Assembly: GCA_021738565.1 (NCBI GenBank)
Contig: JAIPBT010000001.1
Span: forward strand, 62,001-126,000
Length of the DNA: 64,000 bases
Direction of reading: 5' to 3'
DNA from: Bacteroidales bacterium
GTDB taxonomy: Bacteria; Bacteroidota; Bacteroidia; Bacteroidales; GCA-2748055
Positions 25,549-34,955 of this stretch are shown here, one piece after another. The stretch's first letter is position 1. Each line of letters opens with the position of its first letter. Below the pieces are notes generated by a model, which was not told where the DNA came from, did not search any database, and saw only the letters and a list, made by a program, of their open reading frames with translations. Position numbers and translations under genes: made by a program.

Positions 25549-28500
25549 TTAAAGGCTTACCATGAATTTTTCCCTGTAACGGTTGCCTGCAGCAACCACT
25601 TCAATGAAATAAATCCCATCTGACCCATTGAATTCAATCACAGACTCCTGTTGAAAAAGTTCTCCGTTCGCAAGGATTTTACCGGTAATATCGGTAATAG
25701 TATAGGTTGCTTCCCTGGTAAGCGCAGGAATCTCAAGATAAAGATGACCTTCATTCAATGGATTTGGATACAACAGGATCCTGTTGTTTTCCATGGATCC
25801 GACATACGTTGGAATGGCATCCTGAATGATCAAAATCTCATGTGATGTGTTACATGCTTCCAGGGTAATTTCAGCGGTACGGGATTCCTGTAGTGAATTT
25901 TCCTCAATGGTAATGATCACGGAATCATTATCAGATGTGACAACGGGCACTGCAAATGATTCAGGAATGAAAACAACATCAAGGAGATCATTGGTTTCAA
26001 CTTCAATTTCCACGACCTGCGCCTCATAGGTCACCGGTATGGAGTCAACCTGGACAATAAATTTACATTCTGCCGCTTCCTGTGTGACCGTTACCGCAAT
26101 TGTCTGGTTGCAGCCAACAACGGTAAAATGACCCTCCCTGCTTTCTATCATTGTATTTTCTGAAGCGGAAACCATAATGGTATCCTGGTTCATTTCAAAG
26201 GTGAGAAAATCACCCTCGACATCCCTGATCGAAAAACCATCTGCAGCTGTTACGGTCAGTTTCGCGGAAGATGCATCCGCAGCGAATTCCAGTAGGGTTT
26301 CTGAAAGTGATAGTTCGCAGCTGCTGAAGGACTCCAGGGCACCGGCATCCCTTTTCCCTTCGGGTTGATTGCCGCGCATGTCGTACAGGAAGGGACCGTC
26401 GGTTTGCCACCGGTACAATTCATCCACAGTGGTCTTTGCATCATACAACGACCCCCTGGATACCCTGAGAAAATCAATCATTCCGCTGAAGAAATTATTG
26501 TCACCATCTTTCCCCACAAAGAAATCTGAGCTGTTTGAAAGAGATGCCTCCGGATCAGGCAAACCTCCTGTTGTATTTCCATTGGATAATTGTCCGTCAA
26601 TATAGATATCTATTCCCCTGTTCCTGGTGATCTCCACCAGGAGGTGGTGCCACAAGGTATCATTCACAACGGTTTCACTTGCCTGTGCATATGCAGATCC
26701 GGAAGAGAGAATGGTCATTAATGCATTTCCTGAATCGTTTATAGTAAGCTCATAACCATCTGATCCATTATTCTTTGTGAAAATAACACCGCCTGTATGC
26801 CCTTCCGTAGTCCGAAAATATGCTTCCAGAATAAAATCATTATCTGCCATGTCCAGGTTGTTGCTTTTCACCGATGTAAATGTGGAATGAGCTGCCTGGC
26901 AAAAAACAGTAGCCCCATCAAAAATCAGAGCGCCGTCTGTCCAGTCTTCAAGGTCTCCCTTTACAAAACTTGAATCGGTTACTCCATAAGCTGTAAGGTG
27001 ATTTTTAGGTACATCCTTGTATGTCTCCCTGTTATTAAAATCCTCAGTCATGTAAAAATTGTCCCCCATGATCAAACTTGAATCTGCCGGGTGCCTGTAA
27101 AAATTCCATTCACCGACAACTTTTGCAAGCGGGAATGCAGTAAAGAATTTAACGCCCCGATCAATTGCTTCTGTATTTGATAGGATTCTGAAATCTTTTG
27201 CTTGCGGGTTTGCCACTACATCACCGGAAGCATTGTAACCTGTCTGGGTGAGCTGGGAATCATAGCCCCGGAGGATGGTTCTGAACTTCTCCAGCGAAAG
27301 ATCGGTGTTCCTGTTCTCAAGGCTTCCTACAAAAGGAGAACCACTCGCCACATTATAGCCATAGGATTCAAAGGGAATATATGCCGGATCGATCTCATGC
27401 CTGAAAAAAGTACCTACATCTGCACTTACATTTGAAAGATAGGCATTGTGACCGTTCAGAGCCAGGGCATCCTTCCATGCATTCAGGAAAGTACTTGTAT
27501 TGTAGGCCGTATTGTGCGCGTACATGTTGTAATAACCAAGTACCTGCATGATGGCGGCAGAGTTCCTGTTGTGTGAAACTCCTGAGGCTATATTGTTAAA
27601 AACAATGTGCTTGAAGGAACCGTCAAAATAAAAGGCATAGCCGATGGACTGATTGTTGTAATGCTTGTAACCCATGGCATTGTGTGAATAATTGTTGTAG
27701 CAATAGGCCGGACCGCCCTGCCAGCTTTCGATTCCACCGTAATCGTTTGTTCCAATAAGTGTATTGGATGCTTTGTTCTGGTGTATGAGTCCCCTGATGA
27801 ACGGCACATGGGCGGCACTGCTGCCTCCTTTTCCCCAGAACAAATCAATTCCGTTACCAAACGAGAAATTGATAATATTTCCTGCAACTTCCCCGTAATT
27901 CAGCTGCCCGTATATGGCAGGTATGGAACTATACCATCTGCCCTGGTGCCTGTAGCCATTATCATATATATTATTTCGCAATAGATGAATATCTTCAATA
28001 TAGGTTGCGCCTGCTGCAAATATGATGGCATGGTCTCCTACATGCTGAAAGTCATTGTCGCTCACCGTAATGCTGTGACTGTTCACTGCGGCTGATCCCG
28101 TATTGTTGAGTGAAATACCGCCATTCACGAAGTGGAATTCATTGTTCCTGATGGAAATGTTGCTGCAGATCCCGGTCATCCTGATGGTGGATTTCACATC
28201 GTTCTGACCGTATCTAACTCCGTGGGCCGTAGTTACACCAAACCAGATCCCGCTGATCTCAATATCGTGTTTGTTGTCGATGGTTATCAATTGCGTTTTT
28301 GTTGCCGCTTCAATCGTTGTTGTATTGGGATCTTTCTCTTCCTCAAGCCTGACAAACAACCGTTGAGTAGCCTGGTCGTAGTAGAACTCATTTACGGTAT
28401 CCAGGAGGAAGGGTGTGTTTTCAATAAAATAATGCGAGCCCACACCTCCAAAATTTGTATCATTCACTTTGATCCTGTTGTTGTCGGGGTCCCACTCCCC

Positions 28501-30084
28501 AACATCCTGTTTCCAAACGGTACACATCACTATGGCATCCTCCTGGCTAAAGATCGTAGCTCCGGAATAATGGGCAGGATCATTTTGAACCAGGTTGTTG
28601 TTATCCGTCAGCCAGAGCCCCCCGTCTCCTTCCGTCTTACCGGTCATTTTCCACCATGTCCTTAACAAGTCATCCTCTGTCCATTGGTAATTCGGTGAAC
28701 GGGCAACGTGCAACTGCCGGAATGTATCTCCATCCAGCTCACATACCATTTTGGTTTCCGGAAGTGAAACATCGGTGTACCATACTTTTTCAGGTTCAGG
28801 CATGTTCGAAGCCGTGGCAGCATCTGCCTGTATCCATCCGGATTCGATTCTTACCGAACCTAAAAAATAGGCCTGACCGGTACCCCAGGAGGGATCTGAA
28901 GTTAAGCGGACAGGTTCAAGCGGTGTGCCGGAATCTTTAGCATCGAGGACTCCCCTGTAAACAACACCGCGTTTGAATACATAGGTATGTATTCCGCTGC
29001 AAGCTGCTGCATTTGAAGTGGCATTGTTGTCCCATGGATGATGTTTCCATGGTGTAAGTTTTGTAAGTCCGTCATTTGTATCATCCCCGTTCTCATAGTC
29101 TATATATTTTACCGACGATCCTTCGGAATATTCAAATGCCAATGGTTTCCATTCAATATCTCCTCCCGGCATAATGCTGGCATGACTTGTTTCCCATGAA
29201 TATTTATAGTCGGCAGGAGAATCTCCAAACATCCAGTTCAGGCTGTTTGATGGTTCCGACCTGTTATCGGCCACATCGATGGCAACTACAGTGAAATCAG
29301 CCGAACTACCGGGCCGCTGGTATTTTACCTCGGCCACTGTGTCCGCTGATGACATCAGATACACACCATCCTTCAGGATCTTATAATATTTGATCCCGTT
29401 GTTGTCAGAGGCTGCATTCCATGTCAGGATCACCTCATTGAAGACCTCACTCACCCCCTGCAGTCCTGCCGGCGGTGTTGGAGGTTCACTGTCAGCGTTA
29501 TACCCTGTCAGTGTAATATCATCCAGGTAATAAGGATGTATATCCGGACTTGTATGTGTGAACCGTATAACCAGGTTTTCACTGGAAGGCAGTTCTTCTG
29601 CAAGTTCAACAAAAGCCCAAACCTGGTCATCCGCACAAGGCCATGCACTTCCCTCCAGCAGCGATGCCTTGTCGATAACGGACCAGGAAACGCTGTCTGT
29701 GGAATATTCTATTTCTGTAAAATTGTTGGTAAGCGCACAGGTTCCCCATCCGTTTGAGTTGTGCTTGATGCCAAAACTCAACCGGATCCCTGTATGATCC
29801 GATGTGTTGCACTCCATTACAAAGGTAACATTCTCTTCTCCACTCCAGCTTCCCATCAACACTGCGGCACCACCTGATGCCTGGTCATAACCCGTTGAAT
29901 TCGCTGTCTGGAACAGGTGCGGCACATCCCCTCCAAATTCCGCGTTACTGGTATAATCTGGATAGTCAGCAGGATCACCGGACCAGGTGGATGCTCCAAA
30001 GTTCTCCTGCAGGATCTGAATTTGAGAAAATGATACATTGTAGGCAAGAAAAGAAAGAACAAGTATAAAACAGATATGTCTCAT
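25549..30084 (-). CDS. Very large type 9-secreted multidomain protein with parallel beta-helix
   Basis: A 1511-residue exported protein. In order: signal peptide (about 1-20, ending before QIQILQENFG); a jelly-roll-like region with VMECNTSDHTGIRLSFGIKH and LVIRFTHTSPD (about 20-195); an FN3 domain (PTPPAGLQGVSEVFNEVILT onwards); a right-handed parallel beta-helix that opens with YIDYENGDDTNDGLTKLTPW and has many short strands (about 330-1000); a LamG/concanavalin-like domain (about 1090-1280, NDFILEAYFRTTEGHTGGVI); two BACON-like Ig domains (about 1290-1430); and a C-terminal sorting domain (YPNPLNEGHLYLEIP to the end) for type 9 secretion. The beta-helix suggests a polysaccharide lyase, hydrolase or binding protein. 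No catalytic residues can be named. A -7-like box TATTTTTG lies at 30126-30133 on its strand. Confidence 0.88.
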   Translation of the reverse strand: MRHICFILVLSFLAYNVSFSQIQILQENFGASTWSGDPADYPDYTSNAEFGGDVPHLFQTANSTGYDQASGGAAVLMGSWSGEENVTFVMECNTSDHTGIRLSFGIKHNSNGWGTCALTNNFTEIEYSTDSVSWSVIDKASLLEGSAWPCADDQVWAFVELAEELPSSENLVIRFTHTSPDIHPYYLDDITLTGYNADSEPPTPPAGLQGVSEVFNEVILTWNAASDNNGIKYYKILKDGVYLMSSADTVAEVKYQRPGSSADFTVVAIDVADNRSEPSNSLNWMFGDSPADYKYSWETSHASIMPGGDIEWKPLAFEYSEGSSVKYIDYENGDDTNDGLTKLTPWKHHPWDNNATSNAAACSGIHTYVFKRGVVYRGVLDAKDSGTPLEPVRLTSDPSWGTGQAYFLGSVRIESGWIQADAATASNMPEPEKVWYTDVSLPETKMVCELDGDTFRQLHVARSPNYQWTEDDLLRTWWKMTGKTEGDGGLWLTDNNNLVQNDPAHYSGATIFSQEDAIVMCTVWKQDVGEWDPDNNRIKVNDTNFGGVGSHYFIENTPFLLDTVNEFYYDQATQRLFVRLEEEKDPNTTTIEAATKTQLITIDNKHDIEISGIWFGVTTAHGVRYGQNDVKSTIRMTGICSNISIRNNEFHFVNGGISLNNTGSAAVNSHSITVSDNDFQHVGDHAIIFAAGATYIEDIHLLRNNIYDNGYRHQGRWYSSIPAIYGQLNYGEVAGNIINFSFGNGIDLFWGKGGSSAAHVPFIRGLIHQNKASNTLIGTNDYGGIESWQGGPAYCYNNYSHNAMGYKHYNNQSIGYAFYFDGSFKHIVFNNIASGVSHNRNSAAIMQVLGYYNMYAHNTAYNTSTFLNAWKDALALNGHNAYLSNVSADVGTFFRHEIDPAYIPFESYGYNVASGSPFVGSLENRNTDLSLEKFRTILRGYDSQLTQTGYNASGDVVANPQAKDFRILSNTEAIDRGVKFFTAFPLAKVVGEWNFYRHPADSSLIMGDNFYMTEDFNNRETYKDVPKNHLTAYGVTDSSFVKGDLEDWTDGALIFDGATVFCQAAHSTFTSVKSNNLDMADNDFILEAYFRTTEGHTGGVIFTKNNGSDGYELTINDSGNALMTILSSGSAYAQASETVVNDTLWHHLLVEITRNRGIDIYIDGQLSNGNTTGGLPDPEASLSNSSDFFVGKDGDNNFFSGMIDFLRVSRGSLYDAKTTVDELYRWQTDGPFLYDMRGNQPEGKRDAGALESFSSCELSLSETLLEFAADASSAKLTVTAADGFSIRDVEGDFLTFEMNQDTIMVSASENTMIESREGHFTVVGCNQTIAVTVTQEAAECKFIVQVDSIPVTYEAQVVEIEVETNDLLDVVFIPESFAVPVVTSDNDSVIITIEENSLQESRTAEITLEACNTSHEILIIQDAIPTYVGSMENNRILLYPNPLNEGHLYLEIPALTREATYTITDITGKILANGELFQQESVIEFNGSDGIYFIEVVAAGNRYREKFMVSL

Positions 30085-30309
30085 GGCAAATATGGATTTT
30101 AGTTAGTTAACTATGACAATATAACCAAAAATAGCCGGGTCAAAAAAAAACCTAAATATTATTCCAGGTAAATGAACTGGAGATGCCTTAATTCACCTGT
30201 TTATTTTCATGTTATGAATTTTTTGTTATAAATTCCACAGTAATTAAAAAACCACCTTTTCAACACAATATTTCATAACCAATCAGTATAGGCTTAAAAT
30301 ATATCCGTC

Positions 30310-31350
30310 ATGATATCTCCTATGTTCAACCACCTGTTGATTCCTTTTATCCTAGCTATGTTTCTGGCACTTACAATGGGTGGAAGTGGAACTGCACCTG
30401 CGTTTTCCGCCGCCTATGGAGCAAATGTGATTAAAAAAAGTCTCATCCCGGGTCTGTTCGGCATCATGGTATTTCTAGGAGCCATCATTGCAGGCAAGGG
30501 TACAGCCTCCACCATGGGAAAGGACCTGCTTTCCCCTGATATGATGACATTCACCGTGGTGTCTGTCATTCTATTTTCGGTTTCGATAGCGCTCCTGGTA
30601 GCAAACCTGGCGGGAATACCACAGTCGACCAGCCAGGCAACCGTCATGTCAGTCACTGCAGTAGCACTGTATTTCAGCGATCTCAACACGAGCAAATTAT
30701 TGCTGGAGATAATACCCACCTGGTTCATCCTTCCTTTTATATCATATTTCATCAGTCTTTTCATCGGTAAATACATTTACCGCCCCATGCGAAAGAGAGG
30801 ACTTACCCTGCAAAGATCCCAGAATCAAAACCTGAAGCCTGTATATAATGGCATACTGGTAACCATGTCATTGTACGTAGCTTTCTCCATTGGTGCAAAC
30901 AATGTAGCAAATGCTGCCGGTCCCATAGCAGCAATGACCGCCAATGAACTGAATATCTCAATCAACGAAAATTTTATTATCATCATGATCCTGTCAACAC
31001 TTATCGTTGCACCGAGTTTTGGCATTGGCAGTTCAATATTTGGTCATAAAATACTGCAGAATACGGGAAAGGAAATTGTACTGTTCGGTAAATTTGAAGC
31101 GGTGATCATTGCATTTGTTTCTGCAAGCCTCCTGCTTCTGGCGTCTGTGACAAAGGGAATTCCTACTTCGCTGGTTCAACTCAATGTAGCTGCCATTCTT
31201 GGCATCGGCGTCGCAAAGCTCGGTGCGAAAAATATCTTCAGGAAGACCGAGGTAAAGAAATTTTTCCTGATGTGGCTGATCGCTCCAGCCATTGCTTTCG
31301 GTATTTCATTTCTCCTTATCTTTGTTGCAGGCAAAATGGATCTGATATAA
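30310..31350 (+). CDS. PiT-family anion permease, resembling sulfate permease CysP
   Basis: A 346-residue membrane protein of the PiT family with two inverted halves. The second half has the family motif GANNVANAAGP. The first half reads MGGSGTAPAFSAAYGANVIKK where phosphate carriers have a GANDVANAFG-type motif; this matches the GASGAA...AYGS..IKK pattern I recall from Bacillus subtilis CysP, as do ANLAGIPQSTSQATV and the C-terminal IGIGVAKLG. It is therefore more likely a sulfate (or related oxyanion) importer than a phosphate carrier. It is followed after 107 bp by a cation-proton antiporter gene on the same strand. Confidence 0.8.
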   Translation: MISPMFNHLLIPFILAMFLALTMGGSGTAPAFSAAYGANVIKKSLIPGLFGIMVFLGAIIAGKGTASTMGKDLLSPDMMTFTVVSVILFSVSIALLVANLAGIPQSTSQATVMSVTAVALYFSDLNTSKLLLEIIPTWFILPFISYFISLFIGKYIYRPMRKRGLTLQRSQNQNLKPVYNGILVTMSLYVAFSIGANNVANAAGPIAAMTANELNISINENFIIIMILSTLIVAPSFGIGSSIFGHKILQNTGKEIVLFGKFEAVIIAFVSASLLLLASVTKGIPTSLVQLNVAAILGIGVAKLGAKNIFRKTEVKKFFLMWLIAPAIAFGISFLLIFVAGKMDLI

Positions 31351-31457
31351 AACAATGTCTGTGTTACGATAAATTTTTGCGAACCAGCAGCAGCGGTGGA
31401 ATGTTACATAAATATGCCCGGCAATGAAAGGCATTGCTATATAAAGACCCGGGAAGA

Positions 31458-33251
31458 ATGACCCAGAATATATTGATCAGTTTTGGAATAATCATACTGT
31501 TGGGCTTCACGGCCCAATGGCTCGCCTGGAGGATCAAAGTTCCGTCCATTTTGTTCCTTTTGCTTTTCGGTATCGTGGCTGGTCCGGTCGCAGGATACCT
31601 CAAACCCGACCAACTCCTTGGAGATGTTTTGATCCCTTTTGTCTCAATTTCAGTTGCGATCATACTTTTTGAAGGAGGTCTCACTTTAAAATTAAGTGAA
31701 TTTAAAGAGATCGGTAAAGTGGTTATCCTGCTCATCTCGGCAGGAGTATTGATAACCTGGGTGACAACTGCAGCTGCCGCTTACTGGCTTCTCGGATTGA
31801 AACTGGAGATCGCAGTTCTTCTTGGAGCGGTTCTAACTGTAACAGGGCCAACAGTAATAAGTCCGCTTTTGAGGAACATTCGTCCGAAGAAGAGTGTAGG
31901 GAATATCCTCAAATGGGAAAGCATATTGATCGATCCCATTGGAGCATTGCTGGCCATCCTTGTTTTTGAGGCAATCCTTATCAGGGAGATCGAACCGGCA
32001 GCTACCGCCATACTTTTCAGTCTTTTAAAAACGATCGGTCTGGGGCTCCTTATTGGCGGCTCATTCGCGATCATACTCACATTCCTAATGAAAAAATACT
32101 GGATACCTGATTTCCTGCATGAAGCAGCAACCCTTTCTACCGTCATAACAGCTTTCCTGATGTCCGATTATTTCCAGGAAGAATCCGGACTCCTGGCAAC
32201 AACAATTATGGGCATTGTTCTTGCAAACCAGAAACTGATCCCTGTCAAAAAAATCAAGGATTTCAAGGAAAACCTAACTGTCCTGATGATCCCAATACTT
32301 TTTATCTTACTTTCATCCAGGCTATCATTGGATGATATAAGCCTGATGAGTTATGCCTCCATCGTTTTCCTGCTTGTGATCATATTCCTGGGAAGACCCC
32401 TGTCCGTATTTGTTTCTACGATCGGATCGAAACTGAATATCAGGGAGAAATTGTTCTTAGCCTGGGTCGCCCCGCGAGGAATTGTAGCTGCTGCCGTCTC
32501 TTCAGTTTTCGCACTCAAACTCACAGACCTGGAATTGGATCAGATAGAATACCTGGTTCCATACACTTTCCTGGTAATTATTGGAACCGTTACAATTTAT
32601 GGACTTTCTTCGCCGCTGCTTGCAAAGAAACTGAACGTTTCACAGTCAGATCCTCAGGGTGTACTGATGGCAGGAGCTCAAAAATGGGCACTTCACCTGG
32701 CAAAAGAACTGAACGACCATGGACTGAAGGTGATCTTCCTTGATACCAACAGGAACAACGTGAAAAAGGCAGTAAAACTGGGGCTGAATGCTTACAAGGA
32801 AAGCATCATTGCAGAGGATATCATCGATGCACTCGATCTTGAAGGCATTGGCAAACTTCTGGCCATTACACCTAATGATGAAGTAAACTCTTTGGCTGTA
32901 CTCCATTTTTCTGATATTTTTGATGTGGAAAACATGTACCAGCTTACCCCGAACAGTGAAGAGGAGGAGGAGAAATACTCACCAAAACACCTTCGTGGGA
33001 GGTTCCTTTTCGGGAAGGGGATCAACTACACGGAGATCAATAAAAAAATCAATGAAGGCGCCGGGATCATATCCACAGAATTGACACAAAAAATTACGGT
33101 CGACCAACAAATGAGCAAAGAAAAAGATGCCGACATACCTCTGTTTATTATTGATCCGGGCAAAAAATTGATCCCTGTTACCTCAGGTATGAAAACCACT
33201 GTTGAAGAAGGCTCTGTTCTCATTTCACTTTCTACTGAGAAGAAAATATAA
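31458..33251 (+). CDS. CPA1 cation:proton antiporter with C-terminal TrkA-like regulatory region
   Basis: A 597-residue protein with about 12 membrane helices in its first 390 residues and a soluble tail. FEGGLTLKLSEF, TVTGPTVISPLLR, KWESILIDPIGA and WVAPRGIVAAAVSS are the sodium/proton exchanger core motifs, including the conserved Asp. The tail (GVLMAGAQKWALHLAKELND, LDTNRNNVKKAVKLG) is a TrkA-N-like Rossmann domain, although its GxGxxG loop is degraded to MAGAQKWA; a TrkA-C-like part follows. It exchanges Na+ or K+ for protons. The ATG at 31458 has a GGGAAG-like Shine-Dalgarno sequence just upstream. Confidence 0.9.
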   Translation: MTQNILISFGIIILLGFTAQWLAWRIKVPSILFLLLFGIVAGPVAGYLKPDQLLGDVLIPFVSISVAIILFEGGLTLKLSEFKEIGKVVILLISAGVLITWVTTAAAAYWLLGLKLEIAVLLGAVLTVTGPTVISPLLRNIRPKKSVGNILKWESILIDPIGALLAILVFEAILIREIEPAATAILFSLLKTIGLGLLIGGSFAIILTFLMKKYWIPDFLHEAATLSTVITAFLMSDYFQEESGLLATTIMGIVLANQKLIPVKKIKDFKENLTVLMIPILFILLSSRLSLDDISLMSYASIVFLLVIIFLGRPLSVFVSTIGSKLNIREKLFLAWVAPRGIVAAAVSSVFALKLTDLELDQIEYLVPYTFLVIIGTVTIYGLSSPLLAKKLNVSQSDPQGVLMAGAQKWALHLAKELNDHGLKVIFLDTNRNNVKKAVKLGLNAYKESIIAEDIIDALDLEGIGKLLAITPNDEVNSLAVLHFSDIFDVENMYQLTPNSEEEEEKYSPKHLRGRFLFGKGINYTEINKKINEGAGIISTELTQKITVDQQMSKEKDADIPLFIIDPGKKLIPVTSGMKTTVEEGSVLISLSTEKKI

Positions 33252-33399
33252 CCGGGATTACAACACCAAACAAGATTTTCAGTATTCCTTGTCCTATTTG
33301 CATGTGATGAAATGTGATTTTTCATTTACCAGGTGGTACTCCCAAACAAACAACAATCATATTCACAGCTAAAACAAATACATATTTTTTACACGGTCG

Positions 33400-33432
33400 T
33401 TTCATTTATCTGTAAATAAACCTGTATTTTTG
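33400..33432 (+). promoter_or_regulatory. Candidate promoter of the aspartokinase gene
   Basis: A perfect -7 box TATTTTTG at 33425-33432 is preceded by TTTC at 33400-33403 (three of four to TTTG, 21-base spacer). The start would lie near 33439 and the ATG is at 33459. Confidence 0.45.
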
Positions 33433-33458
33433 CCAATTCATTAACGAATTGAATATTT

Positions 33459-34841
33459 ATGCTTACAGTCCATAAGATTGGAGGAACTTCAATGTCGAAG
33501 TTCAATGAGGTAATTGAGAATATTATTATCGGACAGGCCAGGGACGGGAATTATTACAACAGGATATTCGTCGTATCTGCATACAGTGATGTAACCAACT
33601 GGCTTCTGGAACATAAGAAAACAGGGAAACCCGGGGTATATGACCTCTTCGTGAAGAATGCCAATTACAGCGAAGCGCTGGCATCATTGCTGGACAAACT
33701 TATTAAAATTAACAGGAAATTTGAGCCTTACGGACTCAACCAGGAAACTGCGAACAATTTTATCTCCCAACGGATCGAACAATCAAGGAATTATCTGAAC
33801 AACCTTGCTGAAGTGCTTGCGTCGGGATATGTCGATAAGAAAAATATTCTGTTGGCCGCCAGGGAAATCCTTGCTTCGATCGGTGAGGCACATTCCGCAT
33901 TCAATGCTGCAGAAATGCTTCAAAACCGTGGGATCAATGCACATTTCACCGACCTGTGCGGGTTCCATGATTCAGAATTTTTATCCATTGACGAAAGGAT
34001 CCACAAAACATTCAGCGATATTGATACATCAAATACGATTCCTATTGCAACCGGCTATACAAAGGGAACCGAAGGAATTATGAGAGAATTTGACCGGGGC
34101 TATTCTGAAGTGACATTCAGTAAGATAGCCGTTGAAACCAAAGCTGCTGAAGCTGTGATCCATAAAGAATACCACCTGTCAAGTGCAGATCCCCTCCTTG
34201 TGGGTGTAGAAAATTCACAGCCGGTAGGACAGACCAATTACAATGTAGCGGACCAGCTTGCTGATATCGGCATGGAGGCCATCCATCCAAAAGCAGCAAA
34301 ACCGCTTGAGCTGTCCGGGATCAACATAAGGATCAAGAATACGTTTGAACCGGAGCACCCCGGAACCCTTATAACCCGTGACTACAGGGGCAGGGAATCA
34401 AAAGTTGAGATCATATCCGGAACCGATAGGGTCATTGCCGTTGAGATCCATGATCCGCTTATGGTTGGACAGGTCGGATTTGATCTGCATTTCATGCAAC
34501 TGGTTGAAAATTATGGGATCAGTTATATACTGAAAGCAACCAATGCCAACTGTATAACCATGGTGATCTGGGAAAAGGACCACAACAAAGAACTGAAGAA
34601 AGAATTAGAGGACAGGTATTACGAGGTTACTTTCAAAGAGGTAGCGCTGGTTTGTGCACTCGGTACCAATATAGCCAAGCCGGGCGCCCTGGCCTCGGCA
34701 ACAAGGGCATTGTATGATGAAAAGATCAACATCGAAGCTGTTTCTCAGTCTTTAAAGCAGATTAACATGCAGTTTGTGATCAACCGGCAGGATTATAAAA
34801 AAGCCATCATCGCACTTAACAATGCACTTTGTCTTTCTTAA
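33459..34841 (+). CDS. Aspartokinase of the ectoine-associated (Ask_Ect) type
   Basis: A 460-residue aspartate kinase that phosphorylates L-aspartate for the aspartate-family pathway. VHKIGGTSMSKF at the N-terminus, RIFVVSAYSDVTNWLLEHKKTG, DRGYSEVTFSKIA, HLSSADPLLVG, TNYNVADQLADIGMEAIHP and RIKNTFEPEHPGTLI closely follow the sequence I recall for Ask_Ect of ectoine clusters, while common LysC/ThrA aspartokinases differ in most of these segments. A C-terminal region with two ACT-like repeats (VEIISGTDRVIAVEI, ALVCALGTNIAKPGALA) follows. No ectA, ectB, ectC or ectD is within the window. It may serve ordinary lysine/threonine synthesis or supply aspartate semialdehyde for an osmolyte made elsewhere. 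Confidence 0.9.
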   Translation: MLTVHKIGGTSMSKFNEVIENIIIGQARDGNYYNRIFVVSAYSDVTNWLLEHKKTGKPGVYDLFVKNANYSEALASLLDKLIKINRKFEPYGLNQETANNFISQRIEQSRNYLNNLAEVLASGYVDKKNILLAAREILASIGEAHSAFNAAEMLQNRGINAHFTDLCGFHDSEFLSIDERIHKTFSDIDTSNTIPIATGYTKGTEGIMREFDRGYSEVTFSKIAVETKAAEAVIHKEYHLSSADPLLVGVENSQPVGQTNYNVADQLADIGMEAIHPKAAKPLELSGINIRIKNTFEPEHPGTLITRDYRGRESKVEIISGTDRVIAVEIHDPLMVGQVGFDLHFMQLVENYGISYILKATNANCITMVIWEKDHNKELKKELEDRYYEVTFKEVALVCALGTNIAKPGALASATRALYDEKINIEAVSQSLKQINMQFVINRQDYKKAIIALNNALCLS

Positions 34842-34955
34842 ATAGTGGCTGCACTTTATTGACAGACTCTAAATAAACTGAGCTACCCATGGTGGCCCCA
34901 ATTTATGAACCGGGATGAATTGAACCTGTTTATTGACATGTGCAATCAGGATCAA

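Noticed and set aside
33459-34841. An ectoine biosynthesis cluster
   Set aside because: Only the aspartokinase type points to it; no ectA, ectB, ectC or ectD is present.
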